Shown piece after piece: positions 8,714 through 16,872 of a DNA stretch of 64,000 bases (the first letter of the stretch is position 1; each line of letters starts with the position of its first letter). The notes below the pieces were generated by a model. It was not told the origin of the DNA. It saw only the letters and a list, made by a program, of their open reading frames with translations, and did not search any database. A program made the translations under genes and the position numbers. Origin of the DNA: Labrenzia sp. DG1229. Lineage in GTDB: Bacteria; Pseudomonadota; Alphaproteobacteria; Rhizobiales; Stappiaceae. The DNA lies in assembly GCF_000521215.1 (NCBI RefSeq), contig NZ_KI928921.1, positions 269,440-333,439 of the forward strand. Direction: 5' to 3'.

Positions 8714-8941
8714 GTGTCTGAAACCACACTTGATTTGAAGGGACTGAAATGTCCCCTACCGGCGCTCAAGACTCGAAAGGCGATGACCCGGCTTGCGGAG
8801 GGAGACCATCTGGTCGTCCTCACAACCGACCCGATGGCTGAAATAGATATTCCCCATTTCTGCCAGGAAAACGGTCACGCACTGCTCTCGCGCGAACGCA
8901 CCGATTTCGGTCACCGTTTCCTGTTGTCAAAGGGTGGCTGA
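8714..8941 (+). CDS. TusA-family sulfurtransferase
   Basis: A 75-residue cytoplasmic protein of the TusA/YeeD/SirA family, small sulfur carriers. The family motif CPLP lies in LDLKGLKCPLPALKTRKA near the N-terminus, with its reactive cysteine; the C-terminal strand is GHRFLLSKGG. Such proteins pass persulfide sulfur, for example to tRNA 2-thiouridine synthesis or to other sulfur pathways. There is no ATG; I prefer GTG at 8714 (MSETTLDLKG), and TTG at 8711 is the alternative. No sulfur genes are adjacent, so the partner is unknown. Confidence 0.85.
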   Translation: MSETTLDLKGLKCPLPALKTRKAMTRLAEGDHLVVLTTDPMAEIDIPHFCQENGHALLSRERTDFGHRFLLSKGG

Positions 8942-8961
8942 CCATGTGCGTCAACGAAAGA

Positions 8962-9258
8962 TCAGGCAGGTGACGCAATACGATTGATTTCGTGGGCCAG
9001 TTCCAGGTCCAGTTCGCTCAGGCCGCCAACATCGTGGGTTGCAAGCGTGATATCAACTGTCCGGTAAACGTTCGACCACTCGGGATGATGGTTCATTTTC
9101 TCGGCGAAGAGCGCAACCTGCGCCATGAAACCGAACGCTTCCCGAAAATCCCTGAACTTGAAGGATTTGAAGATTGCCTCCCGTCCTTCGCACAAGTGCC
9201 AATCCGGCAATGAATTGAGACCTGCGGCCCGGTCTTCCGGTTTCAGTCGCTCAACCAT
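8962..9258 (-). CDS. phhB: Pterin-4a-carbinolamine dehydratase
   Basis: A 98-residue 4a-hydroxytetrahydrobiopterin dehydratase, which dehydrates the pterin left after aromatic amino acid hydroxylation. The catalytic histidine pair is at residues 57-58 in [12 protein letters not shown], and a third histidine lies in [12 protein letters not shown] chose the ATG at 9258 because AGGAGG precedes it at ideal distance; longer upstream frames are not conserved. No phenylalanine hydroxylase is nearby. Orphan dehydratases of this type are common and may recycle other pterins. Confidence 0.92.
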   Translation of the reverse strand: MVERLKPEDRAAGLNSLPDWHLCEGREAIFKSFKFRDFREAFGFMAQVALFAEKMNHHPEWSNVYRTVDITLATHDVGGLSELDLELAHEINRIASPA

Positions 9259-9414
9259 CTGATCCTCCTGTGATTCGAAACCCCCAAAGACTCCGAAGGC
9301 GTTGTTACTGTAGATGGGTGACGGCACGAAGGCGATGACAATACCTGAATTACAGGATTGCATTTGCCGATATCCGGCAGCACGGTGTCCTCAGTTCGAA
9401 CGGCGGAGAGCGAA

Positions 9415-9864
9415 TTGACCCGGAATGTCTTGTTTGTCTGCCTTGGAAACATATGCCGATCTCCGCTCGCCGAGGGGATATTCAAGGACCTGATCGGCAA
9501 TGCGGGACTTGCCCGCGAATTCAAGGTGGATTCTGCAGGGACCGGTCCGTGGCACGTTGGCAATCCGCCGGATCAGCGGTCGATTGAGATTGCATTCAGA
9601 CATGGCATCGACATTTCGGCTCAACGTGCTCGCAAGGTCCGTAAGTCGGATTTTGAAACCTTCGACGCAATTCTTGCAATGGACGGCAACAACCTCAAGA
9701 CGCTGACAACGATGAGCGGCCGGCCCAGCGCGGAAATTCGCCTGTTGCTGAGGACTCCGCCAATGGATGTGCCCGATCCGTTTTTCGGCGGTCCGGAAGG
9801 TTTCGAAGACGTGTTCAGTCTCATCCGGTCAGGCTGCGCGGAATTTCTGGGCAGCATTGTCTGA
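9415..9864 (+). CDS. Low-molecular-weight protein-tyrosine phosphatase
   Basis: A 149-residue phosphatase of the arsenate-reductase/LMW-PTP fold. The P-loop CLGNICRS (nucleophile C9, R15) follows the first strand, and the general acid aspartate lies in VPDPFFGG. FKVDSAGTGPWHVGNPPD is the usual substrate-side loop. No ATG fits; I chose TTG at 9415, which gives MTRNVLFVCLGN as in relatives and is preceded by GGAGAG. A TTG at 9358 would add 19 unconserved residues. Such enzymes often dephosphorylate tyrosine kinases of polysaccharide export, but none is nearby. Confidence 0.9.
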   Translation: MTRNVLFVCLGNICRSPLAEGIFKDLIGNAGLAREFKVDSAGTGPWHVGNPPDQRSIEIAFRHGIDISAQRARKVRKSDFETFDAILAMDGNNLKTLTTMSGRPSAEIRLLLRTPPMDVPDPFFGGPEGFEDVFSLIRSGCAEFLGSIV

Positions 9865-9971
9865 TCGGAAGGCGGAGCGCGACTGCAAGAATTTGGCCTG
9901 TCCTTTTCATAATTCCTTCTTGCTGTCCACGGTATGTATGGCGTTCAGGTTTTTTTGAGCTCGGCACGAAA

Positions 9972-10262
9972 ATGAAAATCTTTTGGTGGTCACTGGCCGC
10001 CGTTTTGATTTTGCTCGGACTGGCAACGGTCTGGCTCCCTATTCCAACCGGCGTGCCCCTGCTCGCGCTGGGTTTGATCGTCATTGTCGGGACAAGCCGC
10101 ACCGCTGCCCGACATCTTCGCAAGCGTCGCCGCGAGACACCGCCGTTGAACAATGCAATCTCCTGGGTGGAAAACAGATCCCCGCTCCGCTTCGCCCGCA
10201 TCCTGAAAAGGACGCGCCCACGCGACACACGGCATCGGCACAATCCGGAAAACCGGACCTGA
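9972..10262 (+). CDS. Small membrane protein, PGPGW-like
   Basis: A 96-residue protein with a hydrophobic hairpin (residues 5-42) broken by PIPTGVP, then a very basic tail rich in Arg and Pro. The pattern of two helices joined by a Pro-Gly turn and ending in ALGL resembles the PGPGW family of uncharacterised membrane proteins, but the exact motif is not conserved. It stands alone between the tyrosine phosphatase and the PAP2 phosphatase. Function unknown. Confidence 0.6.
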   Translation: MKIFWWSLAAVLILLGLATVWLPIPTGVPLLALGLIVIVGTSRTAARHLRKRRRETPPLNNAISWVENRSPLRFARILKRTRPRDTRHRHNPENRT

Positions 10263-10298
10263 ACCCCGTGACTAAAGCCCCGCAATGCTATCTGAAAG

Positions 10299-11156
10299 CT
10301 ATGTGTCTGAAATTTTGCGGACGAGGCTGCGCAGCATCGCGCGGGCGCGCAGAACCAGACGATGCACGCGCCGTTGCAGGCGCCGCCCCTTTACCGTGAA
10401 CCATTCATCCAGCTTCCGGTCGCTGACAACAGGTGGCACCCGTTGGTAGAGCAAATGGTGGACGGCAAGTATCAACAGCAGCGTCACCCCCCAGGAAATC
10501 AGCGTGTCTGAAAAGAAGTGTCCGCCAAATGCGACCCTGTTGACAGACAGGACCAGGCAAAGCGGCAGGAGGAAGGCGAGGGCTGCCTTGCGCCAGGTTC
10601 CGGGAACAAGAAAGGCAATGGACGTCAGCCAGATGGCCGCCGAGGCCTCACCGGAGACGAATGAACAATTGCTGTCGCAGTAATCCGTGATTTTCCAGAC
10701 GGGCTGATAAGGCAGGTCACCGCCGAACTCCTCGACATATCGCGGTCTCGGCCGCCCCCAGTTATCCTTCAGGACCGCATTGACCAGAATGCCGGGCCCG
10801 AGAATGAGTGTCGACAGGAGAAACACCGGCTGGCGCAACGGCATGATCGGTGGCCGGCCGGGTACGAGGAGTTTTAGAACGAGCACCGCGACGCATGTCA
10901 CGGCGATCACGCGGACAAGAAACGGCCCCAGATGCCTGACCTTGCGCAGAAAAGGTTCATTGCTGGCCCAGAACCCGGATATCTCGGAATAAAATAGTCC
11001 GCTTGCCCAAAAATCGACATTTGGAAAAATCAGGAAAAACAGTGATACTGCACAGACATACAACCCGACCGCAATCATAGGGCGTGCGAGACTAGAGCCT
11101 ATCAACTTGCGAAGGCCGGACGCCGGGCTATTCTTGAGAGGATCGGTTTGTTTCAT
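10299..11156 (-). CDS. PAP2-family membrane phosphatase
   Basis: An integral membrane phosphatase of 285 residues with about six helices. The three PAP2 motifs can be read: KDNWGRPRP, CSFVSGEAS and NRVAFGGHFFSDT, with the nucleophile histidine in the last. The second motif has SGEA where most relatives have PSGH; this variant, with the preceding CDSNCS, is known from alphaproteobacterial lipid phosphatases as far as I recall. A basic C-terminal tail follows. I chose the ATG at 11156 (MKQTDPLKN); the frame continues upstream without a conserved start. Likely substrates are lipid A or another lipid phosphate, by inference. Confidence 0.8.
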   Translation of the reverse strand: MKQTDPLKNSPASGLRKLIGSSLARPMIAVGLYVCAVSLFFLIFPNVDFWASGLFYSEISGFWASNEPFLRKVRHLGPFLVRVIAVTCVAVLVLKLLVPGRPPIMPLRQPVFLLSTLILGPGILVNAVLKDNWGRPRPRYVEEFGGDLPYQPVWKITDYCDSNCSFVSGEASAAIWLTSIAFLVPGTWRKAALAFLLPLCLVLSVNRVAFGGHFFSDTLISWGVTLLLILAVHHLLYQRVPPVVSDRKLDEWFTVKGRRLQRRVHRLVLRARAMLRSLVRKISDT

Positions 11157-11266
11157 TTTTTGTTTTTCAGACCAACTAGAGAACTCATGATCTAACGTAT
11201 CTGCCGCGCCCGTCCAATCCCCGAAAGATTCAGACAAAGGCGTTTGCGGAGTATCACAAGGTGTCA

Positions 11267-11923
11267 ATGAGCCGCCAGTCCAATCAGTCTGCAGATTCAA
11301 AAATAGTCTCGCTGCGACCTGACCCGCGGCCTGTTGTGCAATTCTGGTATGAGTTCGCTTCGACCTACAGCTATCTTTCGGCAATGCGCGTGCAGACACT
11401 GGCAAGCGACAGTAATATCGTCATTGCCTGGCGCCCGTTTCTGCTTGGGCCCATATTCAAGAAGCAGGGATGGGACACATCCCCATTCAACCTGTATCTG
11501 GCAAAGGGTCGATACATGTGGCAGGACATGGAACGGCAATGCGAACGATACGGCTTGCCGTTCACAATGCCCGTGCCGTTTCCCCAGCACAGCCTGCTTG
11601 CGTCCAGAATAGCCTATAGCGGTCGCCAGCAGCCCTGGATCGGAGCTTTTACGCGAGCAGTTTATGTGGCGCAATTCGGTCAAGGGCTGGACATTTCGGA
11701 CGAAGGTCTGATGGTGGATCTTCTGTTCGAGGCCGGTGCTCCGGTCAAAAAGGCGCTCGAAGAGTCGAGATCATCCGGAACCAAGATTGGGCTGAGAGCA
11801 GCAGTTTCGGAAGCCGAACAGCTTGGGATCTTCGGTGCACCCAGTTTCGTCCTGGAAAACGGGGACCTATACTGGGGTGACGATCGGATGGAGCAGGCGC
11901 TGGAAAAAGCTGCACAGGCTTGA
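11267..11923 (+). CDS. DsbA-fold isomerase, 2-hydroxychromene-2-carboxylate isomerase-like
   Basis: A cytoplasmic protein of 218 residues of the thioredoxin/GST-kappa-like HCCA isomerase family. QFWYEFASTYSYLSAMRV near the N-terminus holds the catalytic-site serine region; WRPFLLGPIFKKQGW and GIFGAPSFVLENGDLYWGDDRM are the other family signatures. In known members the enzyme isomerises an intermediate of naphthalene degradation using glutathione. No aromatic degradation genes are present, so the substrate here is open. ATG at 11267 is used; GTG at 11261 is an alternative. Confidence 0.85.
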   Translation: MSRQSNQSADSKIVSLRPDPRPVVQFWYEFASTYSYLSAMRVQTLASDSNIVIAWRPFLLGPIFKKQGWDTSPFNLYLAKGRYMWQDMERQCERYGLPFTMPVPFPQHSLLASRIAYSGRQQPWIGAFTRAVYVAQFGQGLDISDEGLMVDLLFEAGAPVKKALEESRSSGTKIGLRAAVSEAEQLGIFGAPSFVLENGDLYWGDDRMEQALEKAAQA

Positions 11924-12007
11924 CGCTGGACCGACTTTGGGCCGTTTTGATGCCGAGCCCGCCATCCCTTGAGGTCATGTCATGACTTTCTGACAGATTG
12001 TCCCATA

Positions 12008-13168
12008 TCAATCCGTACCAGCACGCCGAATTGACCGTTCCAGAACGGCATAAAGATCCGCGGGCAAAATCGGTTTGGACACGGTCTCAACAAATCCGGC
12101 TTCACGCAACACGCTCTCGCCAACCGTTTCAAGAGCAGCACTGACCGCGACAAGTGGCAGCAGTGCGCCACCGGGAACCGCTCTGATTTCCCTTGCCGTT
12201 TCAATTCCGTTCTTACCGGGCATGTTCAGATCCATCAGGACCAGGTCGTAGCGGTTGCTTTTCACAAGCGAAAGCGCCTGATCCCCCGACTTCGCGATCT
12301 CGTAGCTACTTCCAAAGGATTCCAGGAGTGTGGAAAGCAACCTGCAATTCGTATCATTGTCGTCCACGATCAGGACATGGATCTTGACCGCAACAGAGTG
12401 TTCCAGTTCCGGTGAGCCTGGATCCGGGCTCACCTCGGAAGTTGGCACCTTCTTCCGCTTGTTGAGTGGAAGGCGGATCTCAAACCTGCATCCTTCCATA
12501 TTGGAATCGACCAGCACGAGTTCGCCTCCAATCGCGTGCAACAGTCGATCGGCGCCCCACAATCCAAGTCCGGCCCCCGGACCGGCGGCAAGGCCGTGTC
12601 GACCGCGCCTGAATGGCTGGAAAAGATGGGCCGCCTCCTCGGCGCCAATTCCAGGCCCGGTATCGACAACGGAAATCAAAACCCAATCCTGATCTCCAGC
12701 CTCAGATCTGACTGAATCGGAGTTTCCTGCCAGATTCACGCAGATCCGGATGGCTCCTTCTTCGGTATATTTCACTGCGTTGTCCAACAGGGCAGCGACG
12801 ACCCGGCGCAATTCAGCCGGATGTCCGGTCTCAATGCCACTTGCCCGATCCTCGATCCGGACCTCGAAACCAAGACGCTTTGCCTCCGCGGCAGCCCGGA
12901 AAAGGTCCGCGCAGTCCCGAACAACATCTGAAACACGCTGAAGGACGGGCCCCGATCCGGACTCCGTATCAGTCGTCGCCACCAGTTCTCCGGTTAAGGC
13001 CGTCAAGGCATCGATCGACTTGATCAGAATCGATAGTTTCTCACTCTGATCTTCGTTGAGCGGTCCATTGCCGATCAGTTCGGCAGTGAGCCGCATTGCA
13101 GATAGCGGTGTTCTGAGGTCATGAGCCAGCAGTGCAAGGCTGACGTTGTCCTGTTCACGATCCTGCAT
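12008..13168 (-). CDS. Soluble hybrid histidine kinase with receiver domain
   Basis: A 386-residue cytosolic protein. The dimerisation/phosphoacceptor domain starts at once (H16 in LLAHDLRTPLSAMRL), followed by the ATP-binding domain (N130 in LLDNAVKYT, DTGPGIG, AGLGLWGADRL). After a short acidic linker comes a receiver domain with VDDNDTN, the phospho-aspartate in LVLMDLNMPGKNG, and the conserved lysine in VSKPILP. There is no transmembrane segment and no PAS or GAF input domain. The signal must therefore come from a partner protein, or the protein acts as a relay. Two ATGs compete: 13168, 11 bases after AGGAGG, and 13177, only 2 bases after it. Confidence 0.9.
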   Translation of the reverse strand: MQDREQDNVSLALLAHDLRTPLSAMRLTAELIGNGPLNEDQSEKLSILIKSIDALTALTGELVATTDTESGSGPVLQRVSDVVRDCADLFRAAAEAKRLGFEVRIEDRASGIETGHPAELRRVVAALLDNAVKYTEEGAIRICVNLAGNSDSVRSEAGDQDWVLISVVDTGPGIGAEEAAHLFQPFRRGRHGLAAGPGAGLGLWGADRLLHAIGGELVLVDSNMEGCRFEIRLPLNKRKKVPTSEVSPDPGSPELEHSVAVKIHVLIVDDNDTNCRLLSTLLESFGSSYEIAKSGDQALSLVKSNRYDLVLMDLNMPGKNGIETAREIRAVPGGALLPLVAVSAALETVGESVLREAGFVETVSKPILPADLYAVLERSIRRAGTD

Positions 13169-13380
13169 TGGGCGCATTTCCTCCTGATGGACGAGGCAAT
13201 CGAACGTACCCGGCTGCCTCTGCCAGTTAGACGGCAAAGCGCATCGTCCTCTATCCTTTTCACTTTGAAGGCTGGCGGCGTGCGATCCAATCCCCTAAAA
13301 ACAATTGCCAACCGCAATTTGACTTCACAGTCCTGACCCAACCCATCCAGATTTCGCTTCAGACCCCGGCACGACTACAG

Positions 13381-14355
13381 ATGCTTGCACAAACCCTATC
13401 AATCGTCGCGCCTGTCTTCCTGCTGATCGGTATCGGTTATTGCCTTGCTCGATTTCAGGTTCTCGATCAGCCGATCGGCGACGCACTCGGCCAGTTCGTT
13501 TTCATAGTCGCATTGCCGGTTCTCGTCTTCCGCTCTCTGATCAATGCCGACCTCTCAGGTGGGTTTCCGCTCTCGCTTTGGGCAAGTTACTTTCTCGGAG
13601 TGGGCACAGCCTGGACCCTTGGAACGCTGGTCATCCGAAAAGGCTTCGGCAGGGAGGCCCGGGCTGGCGCAATCGGTGGCATTTCCGCGTCCTACGCAAA
13701 CCTGTTGCTGGTCGGAATGCCCGTTGTCTCGACTGTCTATGGAGACAAGGGCCTGATCCCCGTACTTTTGATCATCTCGATTCATCTGGCAACCATGACC
13801 GTCGTCATGGCGATTGCAATGGAGCGGACCGCAGCCATCGACAGCGGTAAAGCCAGTCCACCAATCGGCAGGCTCTGTCTGGACGCCGGCCGGAAAGTGA
13901 TCACCAATCCGCTGATCGTCACAATCATCCTTGCCTTTGCCTGGCGGCAAACGGGCCTGTCGATCCCGGACATCGGCGAAGACATCCTGGGCCGGATAGC
14001 GGCAACGGCCCTTCCGCTTGCCCTGCTCTCGCTCGGCATGAGCCTTGTTCAATACGGTCTTCGCGGAAACGTTTTGCCCGGGTTTCTACTTGGAACGATC
14101 AAGATATTCGTCATGCCAGCGGTTGTTTTTCTGGCTGGCACATTCCTGTTTCAACTGCCGCCTTTATGGATCGCCGCCGCCACGCTCGCAGCAGGATGTC
14201 CTACGGGTGTGAATGCCTACATTTTTGCAAATCGCTACGGCACAGGCCATGCAATGTCGGCCAATGCGATTACGATGACCACCCTGAGCGCGATCGTGAC
14301 GACGAGCTTGTGGATATGGTTCCTGGGATTGTGGTTCGGACAAGAACTCGGCTAG
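13381..14355 (+). CDS. AEC-family transporter
   Basis: An inner-membrane carrier of 324 residues with about ten helices in two inverted halves, of the auxin efflux carrier family (also called BASS-like). FLLIGIGYCLARFQVLD at the start and GCPTGVNAYIFANRYG near the end are family signatures. Members move dicarboxylates such as malate or other small acids. The gene is alone, convergent to gluQRS, and gives no context clue to its substrate. Confidence 0.88.
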   Translation: MLAQTLSIVAPVFLLIGIGYCLARFQVLDQPIGDALGQFVFIVALPVLVFRSLINADLSGGFPLSLWASYFLGVGTAWTLGTLVIRKGFGREARAGAIGGISASYANLLLVGMPVVSTVYGDKGLIPVLLIISIHLATMTVVMAIAMERTAAIDSGKASPPIGRLCLDAGRKVITNPLIVTIILAFAWRQTGLSIPDIGEDILGRIAATALPLALLSLGMSLVQYGLRGNVLPGFLLGTIKIFVMPAVVFLAGTFLFQLPPLWIAAATLAAGCPTGVNAYIFANRYGTGHAMSANAITMTTLSAIVTTSLWIWFLGLWFGQELG

Positions 14356-14372
14356 CGGAAAGTCCGAAACAA

Positions 14373-15257
14373 TCAAAGGCCAATGCGTTTGCGAAGTTCC
14401 GCGTGGGTCATTCCGGCCTCACGCAAAGATCTCAGGCTTGTATCCTGGCTCGATTTCGAAAGCTTCCGGCCGTCCGGTCCAAGAACAAGCCGGTGGTGCC
14501 GGTAGCGGGGCTGTGGCAGACTTAGCAGTTCCTGAAGAACTCTGTGAACACTTGTGGCGTGATAGAGGTCCTCACCGCGCAATATGTCGGTAATCCCTTG
14601 CCGGGCATCATCGACCACAACGGACAGATGATAGCTTGTGGGCGTGTCCTTGCGCGCCAAAACAACATCTCCCCATGCTGTCGCAGCGACAGGAACCTGC
14701 CGTGAAGGCTGAAACAGGCACGGCCCTTCGGCTCCGGCCTCCTCCCAGGTCAGATCTTCTCCGATCCGGCTGAGCGCCTTTTTCATGTCGAGCCGGATAG
14801 CGAAGGTCGCATCACTGTCCCTTCGGTTCTGCACGCCTTCCGGTGAAAGCACCACACTGTCACCCGGATAGAGGGGAGCCCCGTCCGGATCTTTCGGCCA
14901 TGCCTTTCCAGTTGATTCATAATCCGACACGAAACGCCGGATTTCCGCTCTTGTCAGATAAGCTGCATAGACAAGCCCCATATCCTGCAGCCGTTCCAGG
15001 GACGCACGATACTCGGGAAAGACTTCCGATTGCCGCAGGAACGGTCCTTCCAGCGGCAGGCCAAGCCATGCGAGGTCCTCGAACATGTCGTTTTCCAGCT
15101 GCCGTGTGCATCGCGTCTGGTCGATATCCTCAACCCGCACAAGAAAGCGGCCATTGAAGGCCACGGCAGCGCGGACATTCAACAATGCGGAAAGCGCGTG
15201 ACCGATATGCAGATGGCCATTTGGCGACGGCGCAAATCGGAATACGGGCTTTGACAT
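14373..15257 (-). CDS. gluQ: Glutamyl-Q tRNA(Asp) synthetase
   Basis: A 294-residue paralogue of the glutamyl-tRNA synthetase catalytic domain that attaches glutamate to the queuosine base of tRNA-Asp. The ATP motifs HIGHALSAL (about residues 16-24) and KLSKS (near the C-terminus) are present, and the anticodon-binding domain is absent, as expected. FRFAPSPNGHLHIGH starts the fold, so I chose the ATG at 15257; the frame is open 41 codons farther upstream without conservation. The segment that carries the zinc-binding cysteines in the E. coli enzyme (after GLVYAAYLTRAEI) has none here. Confidence 0.93.
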   Translation of the reverse strand: MSKPVFRFAPSPNGHLHIGHALSALLNVRAAVAFNGRFLVRVEDIDQTRCTRQLENDMFEDLAWLGLPLEGPFLRQSEVFPEYRASLERLQDMGLVYAAYLTRAEIRRFVSDYESTGKAWPKDPDGAPLYPGDSVVLSPEGVQNRRDSDATFAIRLDMKKALSRIGEDLTWEEAGAEGPCLFQPSRQVPVAATAWGDVVLARKDTPTSYHLSVVVDDARQGITDILRGEDLYHATSVHRVLQELLSLPQPRYRHHRLVLGPDGRKLSKSSQDTSLRSLREAGMTHAELRKRIGL

Positions 15258-15364
15258 TTGAAGAGACGGGACCGGGTTGACGCAGGCGAGGTCATGAACC
15301 ATGACCGTCGGTATAACTACCATTCCCGGCCGGCGGTGCAAGAGCAGAAAACTTGAGTGACACG

Positions 15365-16006
15365 ATGAAACCGATTGCAACGAAAGACGATGTTCAGGCA
15401 GGTCTGAGGGAATTGATCGCTAATGATCCCCGCCTGAAGCCGATCGCGGGCAAAGCGGGCGAACTGCCATTGCGCAGACGCGCGGCAAACTTTGCAGGAT
15501 TGGCGCAGATCATCACGGCCCAGCAGGTTTCTGTTGCCAGCGCCACGGCGATCTTTCAACGGGTTCAAGCGCTCGTCACTCCCTTGACGGCTGAAGCATT
15601 GGCATCCTTCAGTGACGAAGACCTGGCCGGTGCGGGGTTGTCCCGTCCGAAGGTCAGAACCCTCCGGGCCGTCGGAGCCGCCTGTGAAGATGGGCTGGAC
15701 CTGGCCAGGCTCACTGAAAGCCCGGCCGACGAGGCACACGCGCGACTATGCGCCATCAAGGGGATCGGGCGCTGGAGCGCTGATATTTTCCTGCTGTTTT
15801 GCGCCGGGCACCCCGACATATTTCCAAGCGGCGATCTTGCCTTGCAAATAGCGGTGCGTGATGCGCTCGGTCTTGATGAAAAGCCGCCACAGAAGGAGCT
15901 CGATGACATCGCCTTGCGATGGGCGCCGAACCGGGCCATCGCCGCAAGGCTCTTCTGGGCGTGGTATCGGGTGCAGAAACAGGGCCGGGAAACCTTGCCG
16001 GTTTGA
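15365..16006 (+). CDS. DNA-3-methyladenine glycosylase II (AlkA type, HhH-GPD)
   Basis: A 213-residue base-excision repair glycosylase that removes alkylated purines. The helix-hairpin-helix KGIGRWSAD is followed by the catalytic aspartate in FPSGDLALQIAV, the HhH-GPD order. AQIITAQQVSVASA is the typical first conserved segment. There is no AlkA N-terminal domain, so it is the short form. ATG at 15365 is used; TTG at 15353 is possible. It is divergent from gluQRS; the two starts are about 108 bases apart. Confidence 0.9.
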   Translation: MKPIATKDDVQAGLRELIANDPRLKPIAGKAGELPLRRRAANFAGLAQIITAQQVSVASATAIFQRVQALVTPLTAEALASFSDEDLAGAGLSRPKVRTLRAVGAACEDGLDLARLTESPADEAHARLCAIKGIGRWSADIFLLFCAGHPDIFPSGDLALQIAVRDALGLDEKPPQKELDDIALRWAPNRAIAARLFWAWYRVQKQGRETLPV

Positions 16007-16015
16007 GGACCCATT

Positions 16016-16807
16016 TCAGTCCCCCGACATTTCCCCGATCGAACGCAGGAGCAATTCGATATCCTGTGGCCGGGACAGCCTGTGATCTCCGTCCGGAACC
16101 AGGCTGAAGGTCACATCCTCTCGCGGAAGCGCCTCGACCAGCCGTTGCGCGTGACTTGCCGGGACGTCCGGATCCTGTGCGCCCTGAATGATGGTAACCG
16201 GAAGGCCGAGATGAATGTCCCGGCCAAGGAGGAGGTGACGCCGGCCATCCTCGATCAGTTTTCCGGTTATGACGTAAGGCTCGTCGGCGTAATCCGATGG
16301 CTGCGACCAGCGCCCCTTCTGTTGGATCGCCTGCCGGATCTCATCGGTGAAGCGCTGTTTCCACATCAGTTCTTCGGTGAAGTCGACGGCCGGCGCGATC
16401 AGAACAAGCCCCTTGATTCTGCCGGTTGGCTTCCGGCTCAACGCCAGCAGGAGTGAAATCCAGCCGCCCATCGACGATCCTATGAGGATGGTGTCCCGCT
16501 TGCAAAACCTGTCAAAGACGGCTTCCGCCTCTTCAAGCCAGTCGGAAACGCAGGCTTCCTCGAAGTCACCCCCGGAACGACCGTGACCGGAATAATCGAA
16601 GCGAACCACTGCCTGACCCCTGCGTCGCCCGTATTCCGCAACAGCCTCGGCCTTGGCGCCGGTCATGTCGGATTTGAACCCGGACAACCAGAGCAGTGCC
16701 GGATCCTTGCCGGAAGCGACATTTACAGCAATATTGCGCGTCTCGTCGTTTTTTCCGACCTGGATGAATTGCGGTTCCTGCACACCCATATTATGGCTCT
16801 CATTCAC
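16016..16807 (-). CDS. Alpha/beta hydrolase (ABHD10-like)
   Basis: A cytoplasmic serine hydrolase of 263 residues. The nucleophile elbow is GSSMGGW, the catalytic acid lies in GAQDPDVP and the histidine in DGDHRLSRP, in the usual order. LLWLSGFKSDMTGAKA and FDYSGHGRSGGDF match the group that includes mitochondrial ABHD10, an esterase acting on acyl glucuronides and S-acyl groups. It is convergent to the glycosylase gene. The physiological substrate is unknown. Confidence 0.85.
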   Translation of the reverse strand: MNESHNMGVQEPQFIQVGKNDETRNIAVNVASGKDPALLWLSGFKSDMTGAKAEAVAEYGRRRGQAVVRFDYSGHGRSGGDFEEACVSDWLEEAEAVFDRFCKRDTILIGSSMGGWISLLLALSRKPTGRIKGLVLIAPAVDFTEELMWKQRFTDEIRQAIQQKGRWSQPSDYADEPYVITGKLIEDGRRHLLLGRDIHLGLPVTIIQGAQDPDVPASHAQRLVEALPREDVTFSLVPDGDHRLSRPQDIELLLRSIGEMSGD

Positions 16808-16872
16808 TCTTTTTTCCCAACCCGCCGTTTGGCACAGCTGCCCCAGTCATAAAAGCTCTCCGGAGATCCGAA

